Shown here: positions 1-9,505 of the stretch, piece after piece | Position numbering within the stretch: the stretch's first letter is position 1 | Layout of the letters: each line of letters starts with the position of its first letter | From: an uncultured Bacteroidota bacterium | GTDB taxonomy: Bacteria > Bacteroidota > Bacteroidia > NS11-12g > UBA9320 | Assembly: GCA_937124965.1 (NCBI GenBank) | Contig: CAKZLB010000074.1 | Location: 1-64,000, forward strand | DNA length: 64,000 nt | Direction of reading: 5' to 3' | Program-made: the position numbers and the translations under genes | The notes under the pieces: model-generated | Told to the model about the DNA's origin: nothing | The model's input: only the letters and a program-made list of their open reading frames with translations | Databases searched by the model: none

Positions 1-80
1 GTTGTTCATGTATTTAACTGTTTGATAACCAATTAAATAACGCTATATTTTAGCACTTGAACAACTTCTTTTTTCCACGT

Positions 81-284
81 TTAATCAAATGCACTACGGG
101 TAGTACTACTATTTACATGGTATTTGACATAATGTTCGATTGGGACAGCTTTGTCAGTTGACCCTTTAATTTCTTTTTCGCAACCGCCGAACCCAAGACA
201 AATAGTTAGCATTAATCCGAAATGGCGACTTGAGTTCCAATGCTGAAATTTGTATTCTGATAGGATATCTTCATTTTGTTTCAA
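81..284 (-). CDS. possible small hypothetical lipoprotein
   Basis: A 67-codon reading frame starting with ATG. The middle holds a hydrophobic run ending in Gly-Gly-Cys followed by acidic and basic residues, which loosely resembles a lipoprotein signal. The Phe at -3 is poor for a lipobox, and 24 polar residues precede the hydrophobic run, so an in-frame internal Met just before it is an equally likely start. No family is recognised. The surrounding sequence is gene-poor, so this may be a remnant or a chance frame. Bases 285-533, between it and the next gene, show nothing I can name. Confidence 0.25.
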   Translation of the reverse strand: MKQNEDILSEYKFQHWNSSRHFGLMLTICLGFGGCEKEIKGSTDKAVPIEHYVKYHVNSSTTRSAFD

Positions 285-533
285 TTATTACTTTAACATT
301 GTTTTGTCCTAGTATCAAAATTCGTATTTTGAAATTATTCCAACGAAACATACCATATCATTAAATTCTGGTGAAGTGGTAATTAAACCAGATAAGTAAA
401 GTAGCTCTTTAAGCAATTCCACCATTATCCTTCGAAATATTTACAAAGGTGCGTCGAGCGACGTGCATTAACATGTCCTAAAAGTATTAGTTCAACCAGT
501 ACCTGTTTTCAAGACCTTTGTTAAAGCAGAAAC

Positions 534-2045
534 CTAATTATTACCACCCTCTCCATCATACTTCCATACCCTAATAGCCCCACCAGGGCTTTCTATTTCC
601 TTAATTACTTTATACGAGTTATTCAGAAACGACGTGAGGTCTTCATAAACATCTAATGTTGATTGAGTTTCAGTCGTAACAATGTACTCATTTGGGTTAA
701 CTTTAAGAGACTCCCGAAATGTAGTAACCCTCTTTTCAAAATTTGGATCTCCAACCATAAAAAAGTGAAAAACAGGAACGGGTATATACGATGTTGTATG
801 ATAACCATTCAAAAGATAAAGCCGACTTAAGTTAACGTCATCAACATATACAGTGGAGTTGGGTGGTAAGCTCTTTGCGACTAAATCAATTGGTGCGTCA
901 AGATTGTTGGATGATGACAGATTCTTTCTGAAGTTTTTGGAATGAGAAATAAGTGCTAAGGTTGTGAAAACGACTATCGTCGCAGGCATTACGAATTTAC
1001 TTAATACTATGTTTCGTGTATATTTTTTGATAACAGATGCAATGCTCGAAACTCCAATAAATGCAAGTATTGTGTACGATAATGCTAATAAAATATAGTA
1101 ATGTGGAAATGGGTAACCTGAGATAGAACACAAGGTGATATCTAGTAAAAACTGACATGCCGCAATTATTCCTAATATTCTAAATCGTTTTGGTAAATGA
1201 GGAATCGACACGATACCAACAATAGGTAACGCCATAAAAAGCCATTTGGGTTCTGGTAAAAAAGTTAAAATCGTAGTCCAACCCACTGTTAATTTTTGAG
1301 CGTAGGATAGGTTCAGAAATTTTGAATATGCGAAGCTATATTTTACATACTCCAGATATTCTTGAAAACCTCCGAATAGGTGAAGTAGAATAAAGGTTAA
1401 AATGACTGACAAGATTAAACCACCTGCAAATACGAAAAGATTTTTACGCTTTAACAGCAAATATAAAATCCATGGACTTAAGCCGATTAATAATGGCTCT
1501 TTGGTTAAAGCAGCAATGAAAAATGTTGTACCACTTAAAAAAAGATAGGTATTGGAATTTTTGTTCACGCTGAGGATTGAAAAAGCAATGAATAAAGTTT
1601 GAAGGAATACACCATATTCTTCCGAGTAGTTTCCTAGTCCATACGTTGTAGGAAAATAAAAAAACAGAACAAATAATGCTACAAATAAATATTGAAAAAG
1701 CTTTGAGATAGAAAGTACTCGCAGTATTTTAATTATAAAAAAGATACTAAGATTGCCTAATACAAGTTCAAACATACGATAGGGAAACAACCTTGATATC
1801 CAGGTAAAAAAGTATACATAAGGAGACTTACTTACCCATATTTCACTGTATAATTTAAAACCATGATTCAGTTGATTTGCTGCAACCTGATAGATGGTTT
1901 GGTCAAACCCGAACCTTTCTAAACCAGTTCTAAAGGAGAGTAGATAAAATACTGAGAAAACAAAGCATGAAACAATATACACCTGATAATTATGAATAGG
2001 CTTACTTTGATTTCCTTCTGTACTCATGATTGTTAACGTGTTCAA
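534..2045 (-). CDS. GT-C type membrane glycosyltransferase-like protein (GT39/ArnT-like)
   Basis: Integral membrane protein of 503 residues with about ten hydrophobic segments and a soluble C-terminal region of roughly 110 residues. Near residues 45-75, just after the first membrane helix, is an Asp-containing loop (GFDQ, then SKSPYVYFF). This is the arrangement seen in GT-C enzymes of the dolichyl/polyprenyl-phosphate-mannose and ArnT type, where the first-loop acidic residue is catalytic and the donor is a lipid-linked sugar. Such enzymes act on the periplasmic face of the inner membrane. The acceptor cannot be told from sequence. The start could also be the in-frame ATG six codons later (2027). 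It stands alone, with no neighbour suggesting a polysaccharide cluster. The GT-C fold is fairly likely; the exact family is uncertain. Confidence 0.6.
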   Translation of the reverse strand: MNTLTIMSTEGNQSKPIHNYQVYIVSCFVFSVFYLLSFRTGLERFGFDQTIYQVAANQLNHGFKLYSEIWVSKSPYVYFFTWISRLFPYRMFELVLGNLSIFFIIKILRVLSISKLFQYLFVALFVLFFYFPTTYGLGNYSEEYGVFLQTLFIAFSILSVNKNSNTYLFLSGTTFFIAALTKEPLLIGLSPWILYLLLKRKNLFVFAGGLILSVILTFILLHLFGGFQEYLEYVKYSFAYSKFLNLSYAQKLTVGWTTILTFLPEPKWLFMALPIVGIVSIPHLPKRFRILGIIAACQFLLDITLCSISGYPFPHYYILLALSYTILAFIGVSSIASVIKKYTRNIVLSKFVMPATIVVFTTLALISHSKNFRKNLSSSNNLDAPIDLVAKSLPPNSTVYVDDVNLSRLYLLNGYHTTSYIPVPVFHFFMVGDPNFEKRVTTFRESLKVNPNEYIVTTETQSTLDVYEDLTSFLNNSYKVIKEIESPGGAIRVWKYDGEGGNN

Positions 2046-2683
2046 ACAAAGTTAAGTAAAGAATCGAGTGATTTGCTGATTGCTTTTTCATTGTAAAAGC
2101 TTCTATTTTTTGATATGAATAGCTATCACATTCACACGTTTAGAATAACATCATTTTGGTATGTTTTCGGAAATAACCACCTACAAGTCTTTTAATTTCA
2201 TGCGACTGAAACAGGGGGATCCGTGATTTGACACATAGGTGGTTTAAAGTATTTTCAAGAAGGTGGTGATAGTTTCATTCGATACTCTAACGAGTATTAT
2301 GTTGCTGCAAACATCAGAGGTGTGCCTAAGAATGGGCAACCCTCGTCGTTTTATGCAATAGATATCTTGTGTCTGTCATCCTATTCTCTGATGCACAGTT
2401 ATTTTTATATGGAACCAAGTTAGAAGTGTATACTCTTAATTTGTAACGTATAGAAGTAATTTTGTGGAATTGAGTTTACAAAATGCATCAATAGAAATTT
2501 GCGCACGTTGTACGAAATGTAGTTCATCATTTAAGTAATATAAGTAGGTGTCTAAGTGGGTACGATTATCGTACCATTAAAAAAAACAAGAACTAATTGT
2601 CTTGTAATAAGTGAGTTACGATTTGAGTGGGAATGTCAATAATCTAATATTTGGAGGAAAGGGTCAAAATGGGACAGATTTAA
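2046..2683. other. gene-poor intergenic stretch with one possible coding remnant
   Basis: These 638 bases separate two minus-strand genes and contain no full gene. The only structure noticed is a start-less plus-strand open frame at 2232-2423, described separately. The remainder is AT-rich with no convincing hairpin or repeat. Confidence 0.5.
2232..2423 (+). pseudogene. possible decayed gene fragment (63 codons, no start)
   Basis: An open frame bounded by stops at 2229 and 2421. Its first 45 or so codons read like real protein, with a normal mixture of aromatic, charged and small residues (for example SNEYYVAANIRGVPKNG), whereas the end looks random. There is no plausible start codon or upstream domain. 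It could be the surviving core of a gene lost by deletion and frameshift. I could not assign it to a family, and chance cannot be excluded. Confidence 0.2.
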
Positions 2684-3196
2684 TTACCAGTCATCGTAAT
2701 CTTTGGCATTTTTTAAAATGGTTGGTTTAAGCAAATTATGAATCTGCCATATTTGATCGTGCCCTAGCTTTTTACCAGATTTTCCAATAAACCACAAAAC
2801 AAAAATTCCGCTTAGCGCAAATGGAATTGACCAAAGTATATAAGCATGTAAGCCTAAATTTAAACGGGACAACCCCACAATCAAAACAACTAATACTATA
2901 AAACCTAAGAAAAAATATATAAACATGAACAACAACCAAACATTAGGATGGGGGCCATATAGTCCGCGTACGATTGTTCCTTCTTCTTTTTGCTCTATGG
3001 TTAAACTCAGCTGGGGAGACCAAAAGTGCAATTGATCATCGGGAATTTTAATTGTAACGTGTTGATTCAGACGTGAACCGTTGATTTTCGTTTTTTGTGT
3101 CTTAAACAGTTCATCTAATTGGTTCATTAATTCTTCCGAAGAATCTGGAGTGATTTTTTTAAATCGTGGCCTAATCTCAAAAAGTTCATTCGACAT
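2684..3196 (-). CDS. small membrane protein of unknown function
   Basis: 170 residues. The N-terminal 75 residues are soluble and end in a beta-rich section (FWSPQLSLTIE, then a Gly-Leu-Tyr-Gly-Pro turn). Two strong membrane helices follow at about residues 87-110 and 118-138, then a short polar tail rich in Lys and Asp. The Gly-Pro-His-Pro-x-Val-Trp linker before the first helix suggests a conserved fold rather than a chance frame. No signal peptide is present. I do not recognise the family. It is flanked by non-coding stretches on both sides, so it is probably monocistronic. Confidence 0.6.
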   Translation of the reverse strand: MSNELFEIRPRFKKITPDSSEELMNQLDELFKTQKTKINGSRLNQHVTIKIPDDQLHFWSPQLSLTIEQKEEGTIVRGLYGPHPNVWLLFMFIYFFLGFIVLVVLIVGLSRLNLGLHAYILWSIPFALSGIFVLWFIGKSGKKLGHDQIWQIHNLLKPTILKNAKDYDDW

Positions 3197-3540
3197 TTCG
3201 AAGGGAATATCGGACTAATATAGAACTTGGTTTATGATGTAAATCAGAAAATCATTTTTTTTGGTTTTTGATGCAACATTTTCCAACCTTAAACGTCTAA
3301 CAGATATATTGTAAATGTAAAATTTGATTAATGTGTGGAATAGCCAACAATTTCAGACTTGAAACGAAATAAGAAATAAGCCTCTTAATCAACACTTTTT
3401 ATACTTAATTACACACTACAGATTGGTCTTTTGCAGTGATGCTCAAAGACATGTGACGATACTAAGGGGCTTTTTCTTTTAAACAAAAAAAGCTGTTTGA
3501 GAATTTTCAAACAGCTTTTTTATTTATTCTAGATTTCCTT
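3197..3540. other. intergenic region containing a terminator
   Basis: 344 bases between two minus-strand genes. Apart from the strong terminator hairpin at 3486-3521, I see no gene. The part next to 3197 is the likely promoter region of the small membrane protein, but no perfect TAnnTTTG box was found there. Confidence 0.5.
3486..3521 (-). terminator. Rho-independent terminator
   Basis: A perfect 15-bp stem (3486-3500 with 3507-3521) around a 6-base loop, with A-runs on one side and T-runs on the other, so it can work on both strands. It lies 20 bases after the stop of the minus-strand lipoprotein gene, its most likely client. Confidence 0.85.
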
Positions 3541-4056
3541 TTATCCTATAGTGTATGAGGATGTAACCTTAACAATATGCTCAACTGGAATAATTTCTTT
3601 AGTGGTTGTTTCAAACTTGAATATGTATGAACCTTCTTTAAGAATTTCAATTAATTCCTTATCAACTGGAACGATAATCTCATCTATGTCAGCATCTACA
3701 TTGTCTATCCTAGCAAGCTCAACAATTGGCTGATCCGGTAAATCTACACGCTCTAATGTAATAACGCCACTTTGTGCCCAGTTGAAATTACCAGCATCAG
3801 GAGTTATAATTTTTAATGTCATGCTATTTAACATGGCTGTGTTAAAGACAGATATATCATGACCATCTTCATTAAGTTTTACTGAAGGAGCTATGGTGTC
3901 TGATGTCACTATATACGTTGAGTCGGCAACGGTAGTAGCTGGAACTGTAATATCTACAGTTTGATCCCAATTAAATTTAGCAATCCCATCTAATTCGTCA
4001 CAAGAGGTTACAATTGCCAACAAGCACACTGCTAAAACGGTCAATTTTAATTTCAT
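3541..4056 (-). CDS. hypothetical lipoprotein
   Basis: 171 residues with a clear lipoprotein signal: a Lys-rich start, a hydrophobic run, and lipobox IVTSC with the lipidated Cys at 19. The mature part begins Asp-Glu-Leu-Asp and is rich in Asp, Thr, Val and Ile with alternating hydrophobic residues, which suggests a beta-sandwich exposed in the periplasm or on the outer membrane. No catalytic motif is visible. It has its own terminator and is divergent from the S9-like gene at 4213, so the 156 bases between them should hold both promoters. Confidence 0.7.
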   Translation of the reverse strand: MKLKLTVLAVCLLAIVTSCDELDGIAKFNWDQTVDITVPATTVADSTYIVTSDTIAPSVKLNEDGHDISVFNTAMLNSMTLKIITPDAGNFNWAQSGVITLERVDLPDQPIVELARIDNVDADIDEIIVPVDKELIEILKEGSYIFKFETTTKEIIPVEHIVKVTSSYTIG

Positions 4057-4212
4057 ATTATTTATATTTTTTACAAAAGTTACCCTTTATACCTTATTAA
4101 ACAAGTATAAAATAGAGTTTATATATATTTGGGCGAGATTGTAACAAACGGTTTTTGTAACCCAAATTATGCAATCATGGTATTTATTTAAAGGCCATGA
4201 GATATTAAACTT

Positions 4213-6114
4213 ATGACAGAGAGTAAAAGGAACAACGTTTGGCTTATGCTTGTTTTATTGACGTTATTCGGTTGTTCCAAAAATCCTGATACGTACTCAG
4301 AACGGCCCATACTTTCAGTTGAGCAATTGTTTCAACCTACAAATCAATTATCGTTTTCAATTTCTCCAGACGGTAATCATATAGCGTACATTTTAAAGCG
4401 GAAGTTTAGAGATTATGCGGTATATAAAAACCTAACAACAAATGATTCAACTGTTTTATCCATTACAAACGTTACTGATCTTTCATTTTTAACATGGAAG
4501 GATAATCAACAACTTGTTGGCGTCGGAAATGATAACACATTGGATCGAAACCGAATATTTGTTATTGACCGCAAAAAGTCTATTGAAAAAGGGTTTACAT
4601 TTTTTAATCAAAATATTATCTCTGTTAATAGTAAGTTGGACTTAGATTCATTTTCTCTGATAATTCAGTCCACCACACCTAAAAATTATTCCTCCCTTTA
4701 TAAATTAAACGTAATTTCAGGAAGTTTTCAGCCCATTACAGATGGATTCACAAAAATCAAACAATGGCTAGTTAATGAAAATGGAGAACCTTTGTTAGCG
4801 ATTGAATCGCAAGATTCTATAAACAGATTACTAAGAATTAATTCGAATGGAACTGTTGGTGACACAGTTTATGAGTGGAGGTTTCCAGATTTTTTTCAAC
4901 TCGCTTACGTAGATGAATCAGATTCTACAAAGGTCTACGGAATTACCAACGTAGGCACCGATAAAAAATCATTAGTTCAGTTCGATATACAGAAAAGAAA
5001 CGTGTCTAAAACCGTTTTTAATGCTGATGGTTACGACATTTCCGATGTATTCAAACTTGGAATCTGCAACAAGTGTGTCGTAATAAATTGGTATGATCGG
5101 AAGAAACAATCTGCACATTTAGAACCTATAATTCAATCGGCTTTTGAAAAGTTTAAGACACGTTTTGAAGATGAAGAGGTTAGCTTAGTTTCAATGGATG
5201 CAAATAGGTCAAAGCTTATTTTTAAGGTAGTTAGTGATCGGCAACGTGAAGAGTACTTTTTATATAGAAATCAACTAGACAGCATTGAGCAGATTTCTAA
5301 CAACAATCAGAATCTTTCTAAAGACTTTCTTAATGAACAAACGTTCGTAGAGTTTACAAGTAGAGACGGCATAACTTTGCGTGGATATTTAACTTTACCG
5401 ATAGGTGATGACGAAAAAGGTCTACCGGTGGTAATATTGCCCAATTCTAACCCATGGTCAAGTATTAAGTGGGGGTACAATCCTGTGGTTCAGTTTTTAG
5501 CTAATCGTGGTTACGCAGTGCTACAGATAAACTGCAGAGGAAGTTTATCCCTAGGTAAAGAGTATTATAAGTCTTCATTTAAGGAGTGGGGTCGAGGAAT
5601 GCAAAACGACATAAGTGATGGTGTAAGATATTTGGTTAAAAATGGTATCGTCAACCAAAATAGAATTGCGATAATGGGTGAGAAATATGGTGGATACTCA
5701 GCACTTGCCGGGATTACTTTTACACCTGATTTGTATTCATGTGCCATTGCCATAAACCCAATTGTTGATTTAAAAAGAGTTTATACTCATAAGGTTGATT
5801 TCTTACTTGAGAACCACTCCAACCTCGGTAACCTTGTAGGAGATCTTGAATTAGATAAAAACATCCTTGATAGATATTCTCCAAACTCACATACAGAACA
5901 AATAAAAACTCCTTTGTTGTTGTTTTCGGATTCCACAATCAACAATTTGTATTCAAAAGAGATTGGTGAATTTGTTACCGAATTACGTTGGGAAAGGGTT
6001 GATGTTGCAAGTTTTCCAATTGGAAGTTCAACAAGCTCATTAACTGAAACAAAAGCGTATATGGAGCGAATAGAAACATTTTTAAATGATCATTTACAGT
6101 CGGGTAATAAATAA
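4213..6114 (+). CDS. S9 prolyl-oligopeptidase-like lipoprotein lacking catalytic residues
   Basis: 633 residues. The N-terminal signal ends in lipobox LFGC (Cys21), so this is a lipoprotein. Residues about 45-370 resemble the beta-propeller of S9 acyl-aminoacyl/dipeptidyl peptidases (SISPDGNHIAYI). Residues about 375-630 are the alpha/beta-hydrolase half, with family landmarks NRGYAVLQINCRGS and WGRGMQNDISDG. The nucleophile elbow, normally G-x-S-Y-G-G-Y, reads GEKYGGY here, so the catalytic Ser is Lys491. The usual HGGP oxyanion motif reads NSNP, and the Asp loop and the Gly-His near the C-terminus are also absent. Activity as a peptidase is therefore unlikely; a binding or scaffold role is inferred. 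The next lipoprotein gene follows after 6 bases and probably shares its transcript. Confidence 0.8.
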   Translation: MTESKRNNVWLMLVLLTLFGCSKNPDTYSERPILSVEQLFQPTNQLSFSISPDGNHIAYILKRKFRDYAVYKNLTTNDSTVLSITNVTDLSFLTWKDNQQLVGVGNDNTLDRNRIFVIDRKKSIEKGFTFFNQNIISVNSKLDLDSFSLIIQSTTPKNYSSLYKLNVISGSFQPITDGFTKIKQWLVNENGEPLLAIESQDSINRLLRINSNGTVGDTVYEWRFPDFFQLAYVDESDSTKVYGITNVGTDKKSLVQFDIQKRNVSKTVFNADGYDISDVFKLGICNKCVVINWYDRKKQSAHLEPIIQSAFEKFKTRFEDEEVSLVSMDANRSKLIFKVVSDRQREEYFLYRNQLDSIEQISNNNQNLSKDFLNEQTFVEFTSRDGITLRGYLTLPIGDDEKGLPVVILPNSNPWSSIKWGYNPVVQFLANRGYAVLQINCRGSLSLGKEYYKSSFKEWGRGMQNDISDGVRYLVKNGIVNQNRIAIMGEKYGGYSALAGITFTPDLYSCAIAINPIVDLKRVYTHKVDFLLENHSNLGNLVGDLELDKNILDRYSPNSHTEQIKTPLLLFSDSTINNLYSKEIGEFVTELRWERVDVASFPIGSSTSSLTETKAYMERIETFLNDHLQSGNK

Positions 6115-6120
6115 AGAAGC

Positions 6121-6726
6121 ATGAATCGACAAGTTTTGCACTCATTTAAGTTATTATGTGTTGCCACATTGATTCTGTGTTATTCATCTTGTGGTAGCAC
6201 GAAGTCGTTTACAATTCAAGATACTACATCGTTAGATTATAATTTGGTGGTGGGACAAGAATCACTAAACCTTAATATCAAAGTATTAAAGAATTTGCAG
6301 GCTAAAGCCTTTCAATATTTTCTTGGTAATACAGATTTAAGCGGTCAAATTGAAATGACACCTGAGGCTTGTGCCTCTGCTACTGAGCTTTTTCATACAT
6401 TTAATGGACAGTCGAAAAAACTAAGTAAAGCCACGTCTATTTGGTTAAGTGATTCTGCATATAACTCACTACGTCAGGGACGTAAAACAACCATCTCCTA
6501 TCGTACTGGTTTTGTTAAAAACAGTCTTATTTTTAACGTTAAAGAACGTCAAGTCATTGAATATGTAGTCAACAACAAACGAACAAAACTTTCCGTCTTA
6601 TACTGTGAGGACGCCAGCGAAAAAAATTACAAATTGTGGGTGTGGGACAATCAGTCAGATCCATTAATATTGAGGGCGAGCATGGGCTGGGAAATGGCTT
6701 TAAACCGAATTACGACGGAGTTTTAA
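6121..6726 (+). CDS. hypothetical lipoprotein, operon partner of the S9-like protein
   Basis: 201 residues with an N-terminal hydrophobic stretch ending in YSSC (Cys24), compatible with a lipoprotein signal although Tyr at -3 is unusual. The mature part is mixed alpha/beta with several Lys- and Asn-rich loops and a C-terminal section containing LYCEDASEKNYKLWVWD. No known domain is recognised. It starts 6 bases after the S9-like gene and ends overlapping the convergent GNAT-like gene by 27 bases. Its position suggests that the two lipoproteins work together. Confidence 0.65.
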   Translation: MNRQVLHSFKLLCVATLILCYSSCGSTKSFTIQDTTSLDYNLVVGQESLNLNIKVLKNLQAKAFQYFLGNTDLSGQIEMTPEACASATELFHTFNGQSKKLSKATSIWLSDSAYNSLRQGRKTTISYRTGFVKNSLIFNVKERQVIEYVVNNKRTKLSVLYCEDASEKNYKLWVWDNQSDPLILRASMGWEMALNRITTEF

Positions 6727-7695
6727 AAGTTGATTTACCAAAGTTGGCATTTTGTTAAAGTGATACTCTGAATAGTTTTGTTCATAGGAGCCAAAGCTCA
6801 AGAAGTATGACTTCACGCCAGGTATATCCGAACCTTCAAAATCAAAGACTTTTTCTAAATTACTGTGAATGAACATAACTTCACTTAAAAGTTTGGTCAT
6901 TGCATTTGGTTCGGAACTATTATTTGCAGCAAACACGTTAATAACCCGATTGAAACACTCGTAAAACGCACCTCTAGCAACAATTTCTCCATCCTTTTCT
7001 AGTACGTATATTTTACCTGCATTTTTTTCAATTACCTTTTGAAATAGTTCGAATGCAAGATCATACGTTGAATTGTTTAAGTTTACTTTATGACCAAGTT
7101 CGTTGCGATATAAATCAATTAAACCACTAACATCTTTTGATTCAAATATTGAATAGCCATCCATTTTTCTGAGACGCTTACGCACTGAGGATGAAAAATT
7201 TGCAACTATCGACTCACGCGATAGGTTTAAGTCTACCACAAGATTTGTCCGTTGGGTGCTTTCTGCTAAATGATTCGAATGGTTTAATGCAATTTGACGC
7301 TTTCGAAATTTTTCTGGAATTGCTTGAATAAAAGTCTCAACATCTATTTTTGACATTTGACTAAAAACACCAAGTTGTTGAGTAAAAGGTGGTTGATATA
7401 ACTGTGGAATGCCAAATAGTTTGGTGTTAAAAGGTAAAGGCATTATGGCTTGATAATCATCTAAAATGATTGCATCCCAGTTCTTATTGGTAACACAATC
7501 AAGGTACCACGATAGCCCATAAATAAATGGCGATCGTGAATTTTTAATGACTTCGTCCCATCTTTTACAATCAATATCTTTTCGTTTTATATATCGTAAA
7601 GTCACTGATACAAGAATACACTTTTTGTTGATTCTGAATGAAAGGAACCTATGTTTTTTGTGGGCAACCGCGAATAGATAATCATCTTTCTTCAA
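6700..7695 (-). CDS. FemAB/GNAT-like acetyltransferase-fold protein
   Basis: 331 residues. The central part (SVRKRLRKMDGYSIFESKD, then a Tyr-Val-Leu-Glu-Lys-Asp-Gly-Glu-Ile-Val-Ala-Arg-Gly strand pair) matches the GNAT-like half found in FemAB and BioF2-type proteins, which transfer acyl or aminoacyl groups. The substrate is unknown. The first 30 residues are basic and atypical. A GTG at 7605 would give the more family-like start MTLRYIKRKDID, so the true protein may be about 301 residues. The gene is convergent with the lipoprotein pair and overlaps it by 27 bases. It is cytoplasmic by appearance. Confidence 0.65.
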   Translation of the reverse strand: MKKDDYLFAVAHKKHRFLSFRINKKCILVSVTLRYIKRKDIDCKRWDEVIKNSRSPFIYGLSWYLDCVTNKNWDAIILDDYQAIMPLPFNTKLFGIPQLYQPPFTQQLGVFSQMSKIDVETFIQAIPEKFRKRQIALNHSNHLAESTQRTNLVVDLNLSRESIVANFSSSVRKRLRKMDGYSIFESKDVSGLIDLYRNELGHKVNLNNSTYDLAFELFQKVIEKNAGKIYVLEKDGEIVARGAFYECFNRVINVFAANNSSEPNAMTKLLSEVMFIHSNLEKVFDFEGSDIPGVKSYFLSFGSYEQNYSEYHFNKMPTLVNQLLKLRRNSV

Positions 7696-7809
7696 TTTGC
7701 CAAAAGAGTGTTATGAAATTCTAAACGTTCAAAAATGAATTTACGTAAGGTACTTAGTGAACGGTGCATTCCAACTAGTTATCGATAAGTAATTTGCTCA
7801 AACATTCTA

Positions 7810-7817
7810 TACCTTTG
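7810..7817 (+). promoter_or_regulatory. Bacteroidetes -7 promoter box (TACCTTTG)
   Basis: A perfect match to TAnnTTTG located 29 bases before the ATG of the DUF4139 gene. A TTTG lies upstream at 7793-7796, but the 13-base spacing is shorter than the usual 19-21, so only the -7 element is convincing. Confidence 0.5.
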
Positions 7818-7846
7818 GCACAATAAACTATTTCAGAGTACGATAT

Positions 7847-9379
7847 ATGAAATTAAAACAGTCAATTCAAGTGATAATGGCATTTTTTGCAATGACGTCC
7901 TTCGCTTACGGGCAATTAGAAGCAAAACATGTTACGATATTTAAAAACGGAACAGCATTTATACAAAAGTCAGGCGATGTAAAAGCTACAGACGGGGTTT
8001 ATAAATGGACGAATAACTTGCCACAAGCAATTTATGGTACGTTTTGGTTTTCCTCTCCAACAGGTGAAATCTTATCAGTAAAGAGCAAAAACGATACTTT
8101 ATCGTTTGCGCAGGAATGGATGTCGTTTTTTGATTTATTAAAAGCAAATAAAGGAAATCAAGCAGATATATTACTCAAATCTGGTGAGACCATTTCAGGG
8201 GAAGTAATCGGTGCAAAAGGAGGAACTGTTTATGGTGCAATACTTGTCAAAACGTCAACAGGACATACACTTGTGCAAGTACCTGAGGTAATTCAGGTGT
8301 CAATTAAAGAGGGTTTAAAAGAAACGTTTGATGTAGAAAAATTTCAAACCACCATTTCTGTCGTTTTTAAGGGTTCAAAATCAAATCAAACGTTGAATAC
8401 CTCGTATTTGTCAAAGGGATTTAATTGGACTCCAATGTATAATTTGGTTTTGACAGACGAAAACAACGGGAATCTCACACTAAAAGCATCTATTAAAAAT
8501 GACGCTGAAGCAATAAAAAATGCCAACTTAAAATTGGTTGTAGGAAACCCTAATTTTTTAACAACTACTCAGCTTAGTGATTTAATTGATTTTAATTTTA
8601 ACAGTTTCAACGGGTTTAATGGTGACATTCGTTTCAAAAATACGGCAGGTACTTTTTATGAAAGTGGTGCTGTAGAAAAACGCGATAACTCGAACGATGC
8701 CAGCGCAGTAAGCTTATCCGATTTGTACTTATTTAGTATTAAAAATTTCTCGATGGAAAAAGGTGAAAGGGCTTTTTATCCTTTAATGGAAACAAACGTA
8801 AAACTTGAGCATAAATACGTATGTAACCTTACTCCGAACGGATCGGTAAATAATTCAACGATCATGAAAAAGTATTCCTCTTTCACTGAAGGGTCGCAGT
8901 TTTATCACCAACTGAAAATATGGAATAAATCGAAAAGTCCTTTTACCGCTGGTACGTTAATGATTACTAAAAAAGTAGATGGTGTACAACAGGCGCTGGC
9001 TACTGGACAACTTAACTATACGGCAATAGGTAACTGCTCCTACGTTACTTTATCAAATTCTCCTGATATCGAGATAAAGGAGGAGGAAAATGAAATAGAA
9101 AGAACAAACAACACAAAGCTTTGGAATAAGAATCGATATGTTGCAGTAAAGGTGCAATCGACCATTACAATAAAAAATTATAAAAGCTCTAAAGCACATT
9201 TGGAAGTAAAAAGACTTGTTTATGGAACCATGGAAAAAAGTGATACCGATTACGAGAAAACTAATGTAATCAATCAGTACTATGTGAATGAAGGAGCTAA
9301 TGTTACGTGGTTGTTAGACCTAGGTCCTAACGAAGAAAAGAAGATCAATTACTCTTACACAGTCTACATTAGAGGTTAA
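7847..9379 (+). CDS. DUF4139 domain-containing exported protein
   Basis: 510 residues with a cleavable signal peptide (about residues 1-22, ending FAYGQ). The section from about residue 185 (YLSKGFNWTPMYNLVL, then NDAEAIKNANLKLVVGNP) matches the DUF4139 pattern, a beta-rich domain of unknown biochemical role in predicted periplasmic or surface proteins. The N-terminal half also looks beta-rich (an RNA-polymerase-independent reading: VTIFKNGTAFIQKSG then paired strands). No enzyme motif is visible. It has its own promoter box and is separated from the following flippase gene by 126 bases, so it is probably transcribed alone. Confidence 0.75.
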   Translation: MKLKQSIQVIMAFFAMTSFAYGQLEAKHVTIFKNGTAFIQKSGDVKATDGVYKWTNNLPQAIYGTFWFSSPTGEILSVKSKNDTLSFAQEWMSFFDLLKANKGNQADILLKSGETISGEVIGAKGGTVYGAILVKTSTGHTLVQVPEVIQVSIKEGLKETFDVEKFQTTISVVFKGSKSNQTLNTSYLSKGFNWTPMYNLVLTDENNGNLTLKASIKNDAEAIKNANLKLVVGNPNFLTTTQLSDLIDFNFNSFNGFNGDIRFKNTAGTFYESGAVEKRDNSNDASAVSLSDLYLFSIKNFSMEKGERAFYPLMETNVKLEHKYVCNLTPNGSVNNSTIMKKYSSFTEGSQFYHQLKIWNKSKSPFTAGTLMITKKVDGVQQALATGQLNYTAIGNCSYVTLSNSPDIEIKEEENEIERTNNTKLWNKNRYVAVKVQSTITIKNYKSSKAHLEVKRLVYGTMEKSDTDYEKTNVINQYYVNEGANVTWLLDLGPNEEKKINYSYTVYIRG

Positions 9380-9505
9380 TGCGGTATCTACAGCATTATT
9401 AAATGTCTGATTATTTGAATAGTTTATCTAAAACGTTGATAATCAAATATGTTGTTTTATGGTTGAAGAGTTAACTAAGTGTAGTTTTACATTTCATTAA
9501 GTACG

